From Pseudomarimonas salicorniae (GTDB lineage Bacteria > Pseudomonadota > Gammaproteobacteria > Xanthomonadales > Xanthomonadaceae), in assembly GCF_023156535.1 (NCBI RefSeq), contig NZ_JALNMH010000001.1, forward strand, positions 248,001 to 312,000: 64,000 nucleotides of DNA. The letters run 5' to 3'. The position numbers and the translations under genes were made by a program. Below are positions 1 through 9,423 of this stretch, one piece after another. The notes under the pieces are model-generated. The model worked only from the letters and a program-made list of their open reading frames with translations, made no database searches and was not told where the DNA came from. How positions within the stretch are numbered: position 1 is the first letter of the stretch; every line of letters begins with the position of its first letter.

Positions 1-748
1 CGAGGTCGTCGGGAATGTCGGCAAAGACGTCCTTCAGCGAATCGAGCAGGCTGGCCAGCTGGCTCTCGTCGCGGCCGAGCACGCGCTGCCGCTCGCGGGC
101 ATCGCGAAAGCGCCGATCGATCCCGGCAATCAGCCGCTCGCGCTCGGCGCGCTGCGTCTGCAGGGCCTCGAGCGCGGCCTGCTGGTCGGCCTCGGTGCGG
201 GCGGCGATGGCGCGCTGCTGCTCCAGCGCGGCCTCGGCGTCGGCGAGCACCTTCAGGGTGCCGATCAGGGCCTCGGCGCGGGCCCGGCGATCCTGCTGCA
301 GGTAACGCTGGTAGACCATCGCCCGCGACACCGCGTCCACGCTGTCCTGGGCCAGCAGCTGCTTGAGCGGCTCCTCGCGGCCGGCGGCGTGCAGGGCGCG
401 GACCAGGGCAGCCAGGGCCTGACGCTCGCGCTCCAGCCGCGAGGCCGCCTCATCGCGCTCGGTCTGGAGGGCGTCCAGTGCGGCCTGCTGCCGCGCCAGA
501 TCGGCCTGAGCCGCGTCCAGCGTGCGCCGGCGCTCGCCGATCTCGCGGTCGGCCGCCCGCAGCGCCTCGACCTCGGCGGCGCGCTGGCCCTCCAGCTGGC
601 GCTGCGATTCGGCCAGCTGCTTCAGCTCGGCGCGGACCCGGGCCAGCTTCTCGCTGACCTCGGCCTCGCGCTCGCCCGCGGCCGGCGCCAGCATCGGCAG
701 CGCCAGCAGCAGCCAGGCCAGATGACGCGGCGCGCGCGACCGCTGCAT
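1..748 (-). CDS. envC: Murein hydrolase activator EnvC, N-terminal part (cut by window edge)
   Basis: Reading from the ATG at 748, the minus strand encodes a short signal peptide (MQRSRAPRHLAWLLLALP, then an AGE cleavage-like site). Some 220 residues of Glu/Arg/Gln/Ala-rich coiled coil follow, including phrases such as LVRALHAAGREEPLKQLL and YQRYLQQDR that fit the EnvC coiled-coil region. EnvC is a periplasmic protein that binds FtsEX and activates the amidases AmiA/B during septum splitting. Its degenerate LytM (M23) domain lies beyond the left edge, so it cannot be checked. The start is 8 bases after the gpmI stop, reproducing the gpmI-envC order of many gammaproteobacteria and suggesting cotranscription. 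At least 249 codons are present. Confidence 0.88.
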   Translation of the reverse strand, partial: MQRSRAPRHLAWLLLALPMLAPAAGEREAEVSEKLARVRAELKQLAESQRQLEGQRAAEVEALRAADREIGERRRTLDAAQADLARQQAALDALQTERDEAASRLERERQALAALVRALHAAGREEPLKQLLAQDSVDAVSRAMVYQRYLQQDRRARAEALIGTLKVLADAEAALEQQRAIAARTEADQQAALEALQTQRAERERLIAGIDRRFRDARERQRVLGRDESQLASLLDSLKDVFADIPDDL

Positions 749-756
749 CGCGGTGT

Positions 757-2286
757 TCAGGCCGCCAGCAGCGAGCGCCCGCTCATCGCCGCCGGCACCG
801 GCAGGCCGAGCAGGTCGAGCAGGGTCGGGGCGATGTCGCAGAGCGCGCCGCCCCCGCGCAGGCTCGCCTCGCGCGGGCCGACGTAGACCAGCGGCACCGG
901 CCCGGTGGTGTGCTGGGTATGCGGCTGGCCGGTCTCGGGGTCGCGCATCATCTCGAGGTTGCCGTGGTCGGCGGTGATCAGCAGGGCGCCGCCGACCGCC
1001 TCGATCGCCTCACGCACCCGGCCGAGCGCCATGTCGACCGCCTCGGCGGCGGCGATGGCCGCCTCCAGCACGCCGGTGTGGCCGACCATATCCGGGTTGG
1101 CGATGTTGCAGACGATCAGGTCAAAGCGCTTCGAGCGTATCGCCTCGACCAGCCTGTCGGTCACCTCGGGGCAGCTCATCTCCGGCTGCAGGTCGTAGGT
1201 GGCCACCTTCGGCGAGGGCACCAGGATGCGCTCCTCGCCCGGGTAGACCTGCTCGACGCCGCCGGAGAAGAAGAAGGTCACGTGGGCGTACTTCTCGGTC
1301 TCGGCGATGCGCAGCTGGGTCAGGCCGGCCCTGGCCACCACTTCGGGCAGGGTGTCGTCGAGGGTGCTCGGCGGGTAGGCGACCTCGACCGGCAGGTCCG
1401 CCGCGTACTCGGTCAGCGTCACCAGCTTCGACAGCCGCGGCCGGTGACCGCGGTCGAAGCCGTCGAAGCCGTCCTGCGACAGGCAGGCGGTCAGCTGGCG
1501 GGCGCGGTCGGCGCGGAAGTTCATGAACACGACGGCGTCGCCGTCCTCGATCGGCACACCGCCGCCGATCACGGTCGGTGCGACGAACTCGTCGTTCTCG
1601 CCGCGCGCATAGGCCGCGTCCAGCGCGGCCAGCGCGCTGTCGGCGCGCAGATCGGAGCCGCCGTGGACGATCGCCGACCAGGCCCGCTGCACGCGGTCCC
1701 AGCGCTTGTCGCGGTCCATCCCGTAGTAGCGGCCGCCGACGCTGGCCACCTGCAGCTGCGGGTGCCGGTCGCAGAGCGCCTGCAGCGCCTCGATGCTCGG
1801 CCGCGCCGAGCGCGGCGGCATGTCGCGGCCATCCAGCAGGGCGTGCACCGCGACCCGCTCGACGCCGCGCTCCACGGCCATACGCAGCAGAGCATGGATG
1901 TGCGCCTCGTGGCTATGCACGCCGCCCGGGGAGAGCAGGCCCAGCACATGCAGCACCCGACCGCCGTCGCGCGCCGCGTCGCAGGCGCCGACCAGGGCCG
2001 GATTTTCGCTGAAGCGCCCTTCCTCGATGTCGCGGTCGATGCGGGTCAGCTCCTGATACACCACCCGTCCGGCGCCGAGGTTCATGTGGCCAACTTCGGA
2101 ATTGCCCATCTGGCCCTCGGGCAGACCGACCCGCAGGCCGCTGGTGTGGATCAGCGTGTTCGGGCAGTCGGCCACGAGGCGGCGCCAGTTCGGCAGCCGG
2201 GCCTGGGCCAGGGCATTGTCGGTCGGGTCATCGCGATGTCCCCAGCCGTCGAGGATCATCAGCATCACGGGTTTGGGGGCGCCCAC
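757..2286 (-). CDS. gpmI: 2,3-bisphosphoglycerate-independent phosphoglycerate mutase
   Basis: Cytosolic glycolytic enzyme interconverting 3- and 2-phosphoglycerate with two Mn ions and a phosphoserine intermediate. All landmarks are visible: DGWG near the N-terminus (metal Asp13), the nucleophile motif GNSEVGH (Ser63), HALLDGRD, GRYYGMDRDKRW, NFRADRARQ, AETEKYAHVTFF, NPDMVGHTG and TADHGN. A GTG at 2286 was preferred as start because it has GGAG six bases upstream and gives 509 residues, the usual family length. The upstream in-frame ATG at 2313 lacks a ribosome binding site. EnvC follows 8 bases downstream. Confidence 0.95.
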   Translation of the reverse strand: MGAPKPVMLMILDGWGHRDDPTDNALAQARLPNWRRLVADCPNTLIHTSGLRVGLPEGQMGNSEVGHMNLGAGRVVYQELTRIDRDIEEGRFSENPALVGACDAARDGGRVLHVLGLLSPGGVHSHEAHIHALLRMAVERGVERVAVHALLDGRDMPPRSARPSIEALQALCDRHPQLQVASVGGRYYGMDRDKRWDRVQRAWSAIVHGGSDLRADSALAALDAAYARGENDEFVAPTVIGGGVPIEDGDAVVFMNFRADRARQLTACLSQDGFDGFDRGHRPRLSKLVTLTEYAADLPVEVAYPPSTLDDTLPEVVARAGLTQLRIAETEKYAHVTFFFSGGVEQVYPGEERILVPSPKVATYDLQPEMSCPEVTDRLVEAIRSKRFDLIVCNIANPDMVGHTGVLEAAIAAAEAVDMALGRVREAIEAVGGALLITADHGNLEMMRDPETGQPHTQHTTGPVPLVYVGPREASLRGGGALCDIAPTLLDLLGLPVPAAMSGRSLLAA

Positions 2287-2439
2287 GGCGGTCTCCGCAG
2301 AGAAAGCGGCCATTGTAAGGAATGCCGCGCGCAACGCCCGGGACCGCGGTTTAAACCCTTGGCCGCGGGGCTGCATCCAAGGCCTTCGAAACCCCCGGCG
2401 CGGCCGCGGCCCGCCTTCATCCGAACCGGAGTGAGCCCC

Positions 2440-3102
2440 ATGAAACTACCCCTGATCGCCCTGCTGCTGATCTCGCCCCTGGCCCTGGCCGACTCGCCGA
2501 AGAGCATCGACAAGGTCAACGGCGCCATCCGCACCGAGGCCGGCACCGAGTACGGCGACCTCGATACCGTCAACGGCAGCATCAGCGTCGACGACGGCGT
2601 AATCGCCCGCGACGTCAGCACGGTCAACGGCGGCGTCACCCTGGATGACGGCGCCGTGGTCGACAACGTGGAGACGGTCAATGGCGGTGTCGGCATCGGC
2701 GAGAAGGTGCTGGTCAAGCACGATGTCGAGACGGTCAACGGCGGCATCCGCCTCGGCCGCGGCAGCCAGGTTGGCGGCAATGTCGAAACCGTCAATGGCG
2801 GCATCAGCCTGAAGGCGGCCGAAGTGCAGCAGGACATCATCACTGTCAATGGCTCGATCAACGTCGGCGAGGACTCGGTCGTCCACGGCGGCATCACAGT
2901 GAAGAAACCGAACAAGTCCGGCTGGGGCTGGGGCTGGGGCAGCAAGCCGAAGCCGCCGCGGGTCACCATCGGCCCGAACGCGGTGGTCAAGGGCACCCTG
3001 CTGTTCGAGCGCGAGGTCGAGCTGCTGGTCCATCCCAGCGCCAAGATCGGCCCGGTGCGCGGCGAGGAGCCGATCCGCCTCGACGCCAACGTCGAGCGCT
3101 GA
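2440..3102 (+). CDS. Exported VNG-repeat protein, predicted beta-helix
   Basis: A 220-residue protein of unknown function. Residues 1-17 form a signal peptide (KLPLIALLLISPLALAD). The body has seven spaced VNG steps (KVNGAI, TVNGSI, TVNGGV twice, TVNGGI twice, TVNGSI), each followed by a short polar stretch ending in D-G/G-x-V-type turns. The period is about 17-20 residues, the pattern expected of a solenoid beta-helix such as bactofilin-like or DUF4097-like folds. A Gly/Trp-rich insert (SGWGWGWGSKPKPP) precedes a last pair of coils. GGAG is well placed upstream of the ATG. It is divergent from gpmI and not obviously in an operon. A periplasmic or surface structural role is only an inference. 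Confidence 0.75.
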   Translation: MKLPLIALLLISPLALADSPKSIDKVNGAIRTEAGTEYGDLDTVNGSISVDDGVIARDVSTVNGGVTLDDGAVVDNVETVNGGVGIGEKVLVKHDVETVNGGIRLGRGSQVGGNVETVNGGISLKAAEVQQDIITVNGSINVGEDSVVHGGITVKKPNKSGWGWGWGSKPKPPRVTIGPNAVVKGTLLFEREVELLVHPSAKIGPVRGEEPIRLDANVER

Positions 3103-3211
3103 GCCACGCTCCGACGCGCGGCGTGCTCAACCGGGCGCGCCGCGCAGCGAGGCAGCCGCGGCCCAGTCGCGGTAGCATCGCGGGTCCATCCCAACATGGA
3201 CCCGACGCCTG

Positions 3212-4918
<1,707 letters not shown>

Positions 4919-4926
4919 GCGTCACC

Positions 4927-4954
4927 GCGGCGGGCCGCCCTGACGGCCCGCCGC
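4927..4954 (+). terminator. Perfect 11-bp GC hairpin after the M28 peptidase
   Basis: GCGGCGGGCCG and its exact reverse complement are separated by six bases (CCCTGA), starting nine bases after the stop codon. There is no T-run after the stem, so it is a terminator-like structure rather than a textbook intrinsic terminator. Confidence 0.5.
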
Positions 4955-5010
4955 TGCATCAACGCCAATGAGCGATCAGGGCGCAAAGAAGACCTTCCAC
5001 AACACCCGAA

Positions 5011-5077
5011 TGTAGGAGCCAGCTTGCTGGCGATCGTCCCATCCGGGGCGCCTATCGCCAGCAAGCTGGCTCCTACA
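5011..5077 (+). repeat. Element A, copy 1 (REP-like palindrome)
   Basis: A 67-base dyad. The arm TGTAGGAGCCAGCTTGCTGG plus CGAT is repeated as its exact reverse complement at the other end, around an asymmetric centre (CGTCCCATCCGGGGCGCCT). The same element occurs at 11476 (inverted), 33452 and 62688. It lies between genes, and the inner AGCTTGCTGGC part could itself form a smaller hairpin. Confidence 0.9.
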
Positions 5078-5136
5078 GCGGGACCGGGGCGAATGCGAAC
5101 TTCGCGCCCAAAGCAGACCTTGCCGCAGTCAAATTC

Positions 5137-5229
5137 TGGGAGCGCCTTTGGGCGCGACCGCAGCGCTACGGATTCACCGCAGACCGCGGCCAGAGCGGAT
5201 TTCCCCGGTCGCGCCCAAGGGCGCTCCCA
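5137..5229 (+). repeat. Element B, copy 1 (long inverted repeat)
   Basis: The ends TGGGAGCGCC and GGCGCTCCCA are followed inwards by TTTGGGCGCGACCG and CGGTCGCGCCCAAG, giving arms of about 24 bases with few mismatches around a centre of about 45 bases. Related copies lie at 11322 (inverted) and 33300, with a divergent relative at 31714. Confidence 0.85.
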
Positions 5230-5261
5230 CAGTCGGGTTTCGTTGCGCGCCAATGAAGCCC

Positions 5262-5333
5262 CATAGGGTGTGCCTTGGCGCACCGATACGGGCGTTCGGA
5301 CGGCACGCCCGGTGTGGCCAGCCGCACCCTATG
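5262..5333 (-). repeat. Element C, copy 1 (inverted orientation)
   Basis: A 72-base element bounded by CATAGGGTG and CACCCTATG. Read on the minus strand it aligns with the copies at 31609 and 33196 (CATAGGGTGCGGCTGGCC...CACCGGGCGT...). It ends the A-B-C composite block between the M28 peptidase and the next lipoprotein gene. Confidence 0.85.
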
Positions 5334-5436
5334 AATGTCCGCTTTGCGCCCCCTCCACGCGTTCCAGCTCCTGCCCGCGTGCACGCGCCCCTGCCCTTCT
5401 GGCAAGCTGTCGCAGCAAGGCATCACGAGCTTCTCA

Positions 5437-6117
5437 ATGCGACACCTCCCCCGTCTGTTCATCGCCTGGCTGCCCCTGCTGGGGCTGGTCGCCTGCGCCG
5501 GCACGCCTGAACACTCCGCTCCCCCAGCGGCATCGGCGAGCGTCAAAGCACCGTCGGGCCGGCTGAGCGGTCAGATCCTGCTGCCGCGCGAGCTCACCGC
5601 GCCCCCCGCGGGTCGGCTGCAGCTGCTGCTGGTGCCGCGCTTCAATCCATCACCGACCACCCTGGCCAGCGCGAGCATTGCCTTCGACACGCCCCCGCCG
5701 TGGTCATTCGAGCTGCCGTTCGAGCGCAAGGCGGTGGCCGATCCCACCCTGTTCCGCCTCGATGTGGCCCTGTTCGACGCCGCCGGCCAGCTGCGCTTCG
5801 TCAGCGACGGCGAACACCCGGTGAACCTGGATGTCGAGGCCGAACCCACCCGCATCGAGCTGATTCCGCTTTCCGACACGGATGATCGCGTCCTGCAGGC
5901 GGACTGCGGCGGCACCACCCTGACCCTGCAGTTCAGTGGCCCGGACCTGGTGCTGAGCGTCGACGGCGAACCCCATCGCCTGCGTCGCGCGTATTCGGCG
6001 GTTGGCGAGCGCTACATCGGCCCGGACGCCGAGCTGTGGCTGCAGCCGGACCGCGCCCGGGTGCAGCTCGGCGAGCGCAGCCTCAGCTGCGCGGCAGCGC
6101 GTCCAGCGGGGCCCTGA
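5437..6117 (+). CDS. Lipoprotein with YbaY-like and MliC-like domains
   Basis: A 226-residue predicted outer-membrane lipoprotein with lipobox LLGLVAC near residue 18. Residues of about 40-145 fit the YbaY family (RLSGQILLPRELT, PPPWSFELPFE, TLFRLDVALFDAAGQLRF). Residues of about 150-220 look like the MliC lysozyme-inhibitor fold, with Cys in LQADCGG, SAVGERYIGPDAELW, and a final Cys in RSLSCA available for a disulfide. If correct, it could protect peptidoglycan from C-type lysozyme; this is inferred from the fold match only. The ATG at 5437 was chosen because it directly precedes the signal peptide. The 3' end overlaps the converging hydrolase gene by 35 bases. Confidence 0.72.
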   Translation: MRHLPRLFIAWLPLLGLVACAGTPEHSAPPAASASVKAPSGRLSGQILLPRELTAPPAGRLQLLLVPRFNPSPTTLASASIAFDTPPPWSFELPFERKAVADPTLFRLDVALFDAAGQLRFVSDGEHPVNLDVEAEPTRIELIPLSDTDDRVLQADCGGTTLTLQFSGPDLVLSVDGEPHRLRRAYSAVGERYIGPDAELWLQPDRARVQLGERSLSCAAARPAGP

Positions 6118-7057
6118 GGAAATCGAGCAGGGTCCGCGCGGTGTCGGCGGGCAGCTCCATCATCGGCATGTGGTTGCAGCCGTCGAGCAGGGCGAGCTGG
6201 GCATGGCGGATGCGCTTCGCGTACTCGTCGGCGGCGCTGCGGTCGATGACCCGGTCCTCGCGGCACCAGAGCAGCAGGGTCGGCACGCTGATGCCCTGGG
6301 CAGCCACCGCCGGGGCGTAGGCCTGGCCCTCGTTGCCGGCGATCTGCGCCAGCACGCTGCGCTCGAAGTCGACCTGGGCGCTGCGCTGGGCGATCAGGGC
6401 GCTGTCCGCCGGCCAGGGGATCCAGGGCTTGCGGGTGAACACCAGGTCGATCTGCCGGGCCAGGGTCACGGCGTCGATCACCTCGAAGGGATGCTCGCCG
6501 GCGCCGACCCTGCGCGAGAAATCGTTGTCGAAGGGCACACCGGCGGCATCCATCAGGACCAGCCGCTGCATTGACGCGGGCCCCTGACCGGCATAGACCG
6601 CGGCAACACCGCCGCCCATCGAATGACCAACCAGGCGCACCGGCTGCTCCGGGGCGACCCGGGCGATGAAGTCGGCCAGGCGCTCGGCCTGGGCGCGGAA
6701 GCCGTAGTCGGCGCCGGCGTCGCGCTGGCTCTCGCCCCAGCCCGGCAGGTCCGGTGCGATCACCCGGAAGTGGGCGCCCAGCTCGGCCATCACCGGCAGC
6801 CAGTTTTCCTTGCTGCCGGTGAATCCGTGGACCAGCAGCAGCGGCTCGCCGGCGCCGGTCTCGAGATAGCGCCAGCGCACCCCGCCGACCTCGACATCCC
6901 GTTCCACCGCGTCGGCCTGCCAGCGCTGGCGGGCGAACTCGGCCTCCAGCGCCAGCTGCGGCTGCCACCAGAGCAGGCCGACCGCAAGCAGCGGGAGCAG
7001 CAGCAGGAAGAGCAGGAAGCGCCCGCGCCGGCGCCGTCGGCGGAAACGTGGGCGCAT
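6083..7057 (-). CDS. Membrane-anchored alpha/beta hydrolase (lipase/esterase-like)
   Basis: A 324-residue protein. An Arg-rich start and one hydrophobic helix (residues about 13-31, FLLFLLLLPLLAVGLLWW) should anchor it in the inner membrane with the catalytic domain outside. The alpha/beta hydrolase triad is visible: Ser146 in GHSMGG, Asp268 in CREDRVID and His296 in CNHMPM. The oxyanion HGFTGSKENW loop is also present. The substrate is unknown; related proteins are lipases/esterases. Its start lies 4 bases after the M1 aminopeptidase stop, so the two are probably cotranscribed. Its last codons overlap the opposite-strand lipoprotein gene. Confidence 0.85.
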   Translation of the reverse strand: MRPRFRRRRRRGRFLLFLLLLPLLAVGLLWWQPQLALEAEFARQRWQADAVERDVEVGGVRWRYLETGAGEPLLLVHGFTGSKENWLPVMAELGAHFRVIAPDLPGWGESQRDAGADYGFRAQAERLADFIARVAPEQPVRLVGHSMGGGVAAVYAGQGPASMQRLVLMDAAGVPFDNDFSRRVGAGEHPFEVIDAVTLARQIDLVFTRKPWIPWPADSALIAQRSAQVDFERSVLAQIAGNEGQAYAPAVAAQGISVPTLLLWCREDRVIDRSAADEYAKRIRHAQLALLDGCNHMPMMELPADTARTLLDFLRAPLDALPRS

Positions 7058-7061
7058 CGGG

Positions 7062-8930
7062 TCAGTCTCCGCTCGGGGTCGGCTCGGCCAGCACGGCCTC
7101 GACCGAACCGATTGTGATCGGGTGATAGCCCGCGCGGGCGCGGGCGAACACCTCGCGAGCGAACTTGCGGCCCTCGGCGGTCTCGGCCAAGGCGGTGTAG
7201 ATCGGCATGATCAGCTTGCGCCGGCCAATCCGCTCGAGGAAGGCGGCAATGGCCGGCTGCGCCTCGAAGTAGCCGCTGCGCACGGCCAGCGGATACCAGC
7301 GCATGGCGATCTCACCGTTCGGCGTGCCGGTGAACTTGAAGGCGCTGTCCAGCTCGACCATCTGCTCGCCATCCAGCTGCTTGGGCATGCCGTCGAGGAA
7401 GTGCAGCCACTGCTGGGTCACCCAGCCTCCGGTATCCAGTTCGGCAGCCGGGGTCCGGCCCTTGAGCCAGCGCTGGCGCTGCTTGTCGGCGGCGTCCAGC
7501 CGCTCCGAGCGGGTACTCGGCGCGCCCTTCGGGATGCCCGGGCCATAGAGCCACTCGCGCAGCTCGTCCTGGCTGACCGCATCAGGCTTCTTCGGCAGCA
7601 GCTCGACGTTGAGGTAGGCGATGAAATCCTCGCTGGAGACGCTCTCGAAGGCTTTGCGGTCGAACCAGCTGCGCAGGAAGGGGTCGAAGATTTCGCGGCC
7701 GAAGCGGCCCTCAAGGAAGCGCAGGAACCAGTGGCCCTTGACGTAGGCGACGTCGGTCAGTGCCTCGTCGGGGTCCAGCCCGGTCAGCGGCGGCAGGACC
7801 AGGCTCTGCCGCGAGGCGGGCACTTCCTTCAGCTCGTCGCGCAGGGAGGTCTCGTTGATGACGATCTCCATCTTCGCGGTTTCCGGCTCGAACACGGCCT
7901 CGGTGATCCGCCCCTCGACATAGTTGGTGAAGCCCTCGTTGAGCCAGATGTCCTTCCAGCTGGCATTGGTCACCAGGTTGCCCGACCAGCTGTGCGCCAG
8001 CTCATGGGCGATCAGCGCGACCAGGCTCTTGTCGCCGACGATCACCGTCGGGGTGATGAAGGACAGGCGCGGGTTCTCCATGCCGCCGAAGGGGAAGGAC
8101 GGCGGCAGGATCAGCAGGTCGTAGCGCTCCCAGCGATAGGGCCCGTAGAGCGATTCGGCCACCTGGATCATCTTCTCGGTGTCGGAAAACTCAGCCAGCG
8201 CCTCGTCCAGGGTGGCCGGCTCGGACCAGACCCCGGCGCGCTCCGAGATCGCCCCGAACACCAGGTCGCCGGCGGCGATCGCCATCAGGTAGGACGGGAT
8301 CGGCTGGCTCATGCGGAACACGTAGTCGCCATCGCGCGGCTCGCCGGGCGCGTTGTCCGCGCTCATCAGCACCATGATCTCGGGATCGCTGCGGACCCGC
8401 GCGGTGTAGGTGTAGCGCACGGCCGGGGTGTCCTGAAGCGGCACCCAGGAGCGCGCATGGATCGCCTGCGACTGGCTGAACATGAAGGGCAGCTTGCCGC
8501 CGCGGGTCATTGCGGGCTCCAGCCACTGCAGCCCGGAGGCGCCGGGCGAGGTGCGGTAGCGGATACGCACCGTCTCGTACTGGCGGCGCATATCGATGGC
8601 CAGCTTGGCGCCGAGGATCGGGTCGGCGGCCTCCAGCTTCCAGTCGAGCTTGTACCAGCCGCTGCCGCGGCGCTTGCCGAGCACGCGCTCGATCTCGAGG
8701 TCGCGGGTGTCCAGCCAGAGCCGGCGATGGTCCTCGTCGCGCCAGTCGAGCTGCAGGTCGGCGTGGCCACGCAGGGTGCGCGAGTCGAAGTCGAGCACCA
8801 GGGCGAGGCCCAGATTGCTGATCCGCACCTTGTCCGGCTCGGCATAGGAATGCTCGTCGCCGGCCCGGCCGCTTTCGGCCGAAGCAAGGATGGGAAACAG
8901 GCAGGCGAGCAGGCACAGCAGACGATGCAT
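7062..8930 (-). CDS. M1 family aminopeptidase (LTA4H/aminopeptidase B-like), exported
   Basis: A 622-residue zinc aminopeptidase with a signal peptide (MHRLLCLLACLFPILASAES). The N-terminal beta-saddle domain is followed by the substrate-binding GGMEN and the zinc site His309-Glu310-x-x-His313 (HELAHSW) with Glu332 in NEGF, the HExxH-18-E spacing of the M1 family. A C-terminal helical domain of leukotriene-A4-hydrolase type follows (about residues 480-622). It should trim N-terminal residues from peptides in the periplasm. The ATG at 8930 has GGAG five bases upstream. The reading frame extends further upstream, but that part has no domain. The hydrolase gene follows 4 bases downstream. Confidence 0.92.
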   Translation of the reverse strand: MHRLLCLLACLFPILASAESGRAGDEHSYAEPDKVRISNLGLALVLDFDSRTLRGHADLQLDWRDEDHRRLWLDTRDLEIERVLGKRRGSGWYKLDWKLEAADPILGAKLAIDMRRQYETVRIRYRTSPGASGLQWLEPAMTRGGKLPFMFSQSQAIHARSWVPLQDTPAVRYTYTARVRSDPEIMVLMSADNAPGEPRDGDYVFRMSQPIPSYLMAIAAGDLVFGAISERAGVWSEPATLDEALAEFSDTEKMIQVAESLYGPYRWERYDLLILPPSFPFGGMENPRLSFITPTVIVGDKSLVALIAHELAHSWSGNLVTNASWKDIWLNEGFTNYVEGRITEAVFEPETAKMEIVINETSLRDELKEVPASRQSLVLPPLTGLDPDEALTDVAYVKGHWFLRFLEGRFGREIFDPFLRSWFDRKAFESVSSEDFIAYLNVELLPKKPDAVSQDELREWLYGPGIPKGAPSTRSERLDAADKQRQRWLKGRTPAAELDTGGWVTQQWLHFLDGMPKQLDGEQMVELDSAFKFTGTPNGEIAMRWYPLAVRSGYFEAQPAIAAFLERIGRRKLIMPIYTALAETAEGRKFAREVFARARAGYHPITIGSVEAVLAEPTPSGD

Positions 8931-9423
8931 GGAGGCTCCGGTTCGCAGGCAAACGTCGGGAGTGTAGCGCAGCGGCGCGGACGGGCCCGCCGCAGTGCAG
9001 CGAAGCCGGGCGCCGGTCCGGACGGAGCGCTCGAGGACCCGGCCAACGACGGGCTTCGGCCTACCCGGTCGACCGCCGTTCGCTGATACGACGTGTTGAG
9101 GCATGCCGGGCGCCGGCCGCCGCGATCCGGGCACGCCGCTCGATGGGCCCGCGGCAACCGTGCAACTCGAACGGCGAGGCCCATGCAGATCGCACGAACC
9201 TGCCCCGGCTGGATTCGTAGACGTGGCGTGATGCCTGGCCGTCAAGCCCCGATGCCCCGTGCATCCTGCGCTGCGCCGATCGCACTGGCATCGATATTGC
9301 GTCCCCGAACCTGCCGGCACTGCACCGCGCATCTTGCGCCCGCTTCACCCGCCGCATGTGAACCTCATCCTTCATCCACCCGCGCGCCGCTCGCCGTGGC
9401 GCGCCCACCGGGGAGAACAGACC
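8931..9423. other. 493-base divergent intergenic region, no gene seen
   Basis: Lies between the divergently transcribed M1 peptidase and MscS genes. Several frames stay open here only because the DNA is GC-rich. None has a domain or a ribosome binding site. Promoters for both genes are expected here, but no convincing -35/-10 pair could be picked. Confidence 0.5.

Noticed and set aside
910-3102. 730-codon plus-strand open frame across gpmI and the VNG-repeat gene
   Set aside because: Antisense to the clearly recognisable gpmI. Its own translation has no domain, and its 3' part is the real VNG-repeat gene, which has its own signal peptide and ribosome binding site.
9061-9408. Small frames in the gap between the M1 peptidase and mscS genes
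   Set aside because: Arg/Pro/Ala-rich translations with no start signal, typical of random GC-rich DNA.
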